A stretch of DNA of 5,677 nt, from contig DEQA01000045.1 in the NCBI GenBank assembly GCA_002359075.1, positions 1-5,677 on the forward strand, given 5' to 3'. This document shows, piece by piece, positions 5,627 through 5,677 of this stretch (its first letter is position 1; the number at the start of each line of letters is the position of its first letter). A model generated the notes under the pieces. The model worked only from the letters and a program-made list of their open reading frames with translations. It searched no databases and was not told the origin of the DNA. The position numbers and the translations under genes were made by a program. This DNA comes from Planococcaceae bacterium UBA3378. Its GTDB lineage: Bacteria > Bacillota > Bacilli > Bacillales_A > Planococcaceae.

Positions 5627-5677
5627 TTAAAAAATAACCCCGCTCTGCAAGATGACATTGGCATATGGCGTTGTCTC
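5627..5677 (-). CDS. rbsD: D-ribose pyranase, C-terminal end only
   Basis: Only the last 16 codons and the TAA stop (5629-5627) lie in the window, encoding ETTPYANVILQSGVIF. This matches the conserved RbsD C-terminus, TPYANVILQAGVIF-like in B. subtilis as I recall it. RbsD interconverts the pyranose and furanose forms of ribose so that ribokinase can use the sugar. Position supports the call, since rbsD directly precedes rbsA in the classic rbsRKDACB operon and here ends 18 bp before rbsA. The rest of the gene is beyond the right edge. Confidence 0.88.
   Translation of the reverse strand, partial: ETTPYANVILQSGVIF

Overview
The window looks like a chromosomal segment of a low-to-moderate GC Gram-positive bacterium of the order Bacillales. 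The support is strong AGGAGG-type ribosome binding sites, GTG/TTG starts, and NsrR, flavohemoglobin and Rbs proteins that closely resemble the Bacillus subtilis versions as I remember them. A Planococcaceae/Caryophanaceae-type genus such as Solibacillus or Lysinibacillus would fit, but no database search was possible and the genus is a guess.

Left part (1-1805): a divergent nitric-oxide response pair. A partial gene for the Rrf2-family Fe-S repressor NsrR runs leftward off the window. Across a 173-bp gap, hmp runs rightward and encodes a complete three-domain flavohemoglobin (NO dioxygenase). The gap holds two near-identical AT-rich boxes exactly 40 bp apart that look like NsrR operators. Loss of the NsrR cluster on NO exposure should release hmp. 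hmp ends at a very strong intrinsic terminator.

Middle part (1806-2240): a solitary tRNA-Ala(GGC) with its own extended -10 promoter and its own terminator. It is followed by the least explained element of the window, seven perfect copies of TAATAGACA. Six successive starts are exactly 21 bp apart and the last is 28 bp further on; the DNA between the cores is variable. The array lies in the convergent zone between the tRNA terminator and the rbs terminator and does not look protein-coding.

Right part (2203-5677): the 3' end of a leftward ribose operon in the order rbsD (last 16 codons only), rbsA, rbsC, rbsB, then a terminator. RbsB is the lipid-anchored ribose-binding protein, RbsC the membrane channel subunit, RbsA the double ATPase, and RbsD the ribose pyranase. 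The genes are tightly packed: rbsA and rbsC probably overlap through a TTG start, and the rbsC stop codon lies at the rbsB ribosome binding site. The operon promoter, rbsK and rbsR, if present, would lie beyond the right edge.

I found no CRISPR, insertion sequence or defence system. The genes are ordinary; the 21-bp-phased repeat array and the paired operator boxes are the parts worth a second look.
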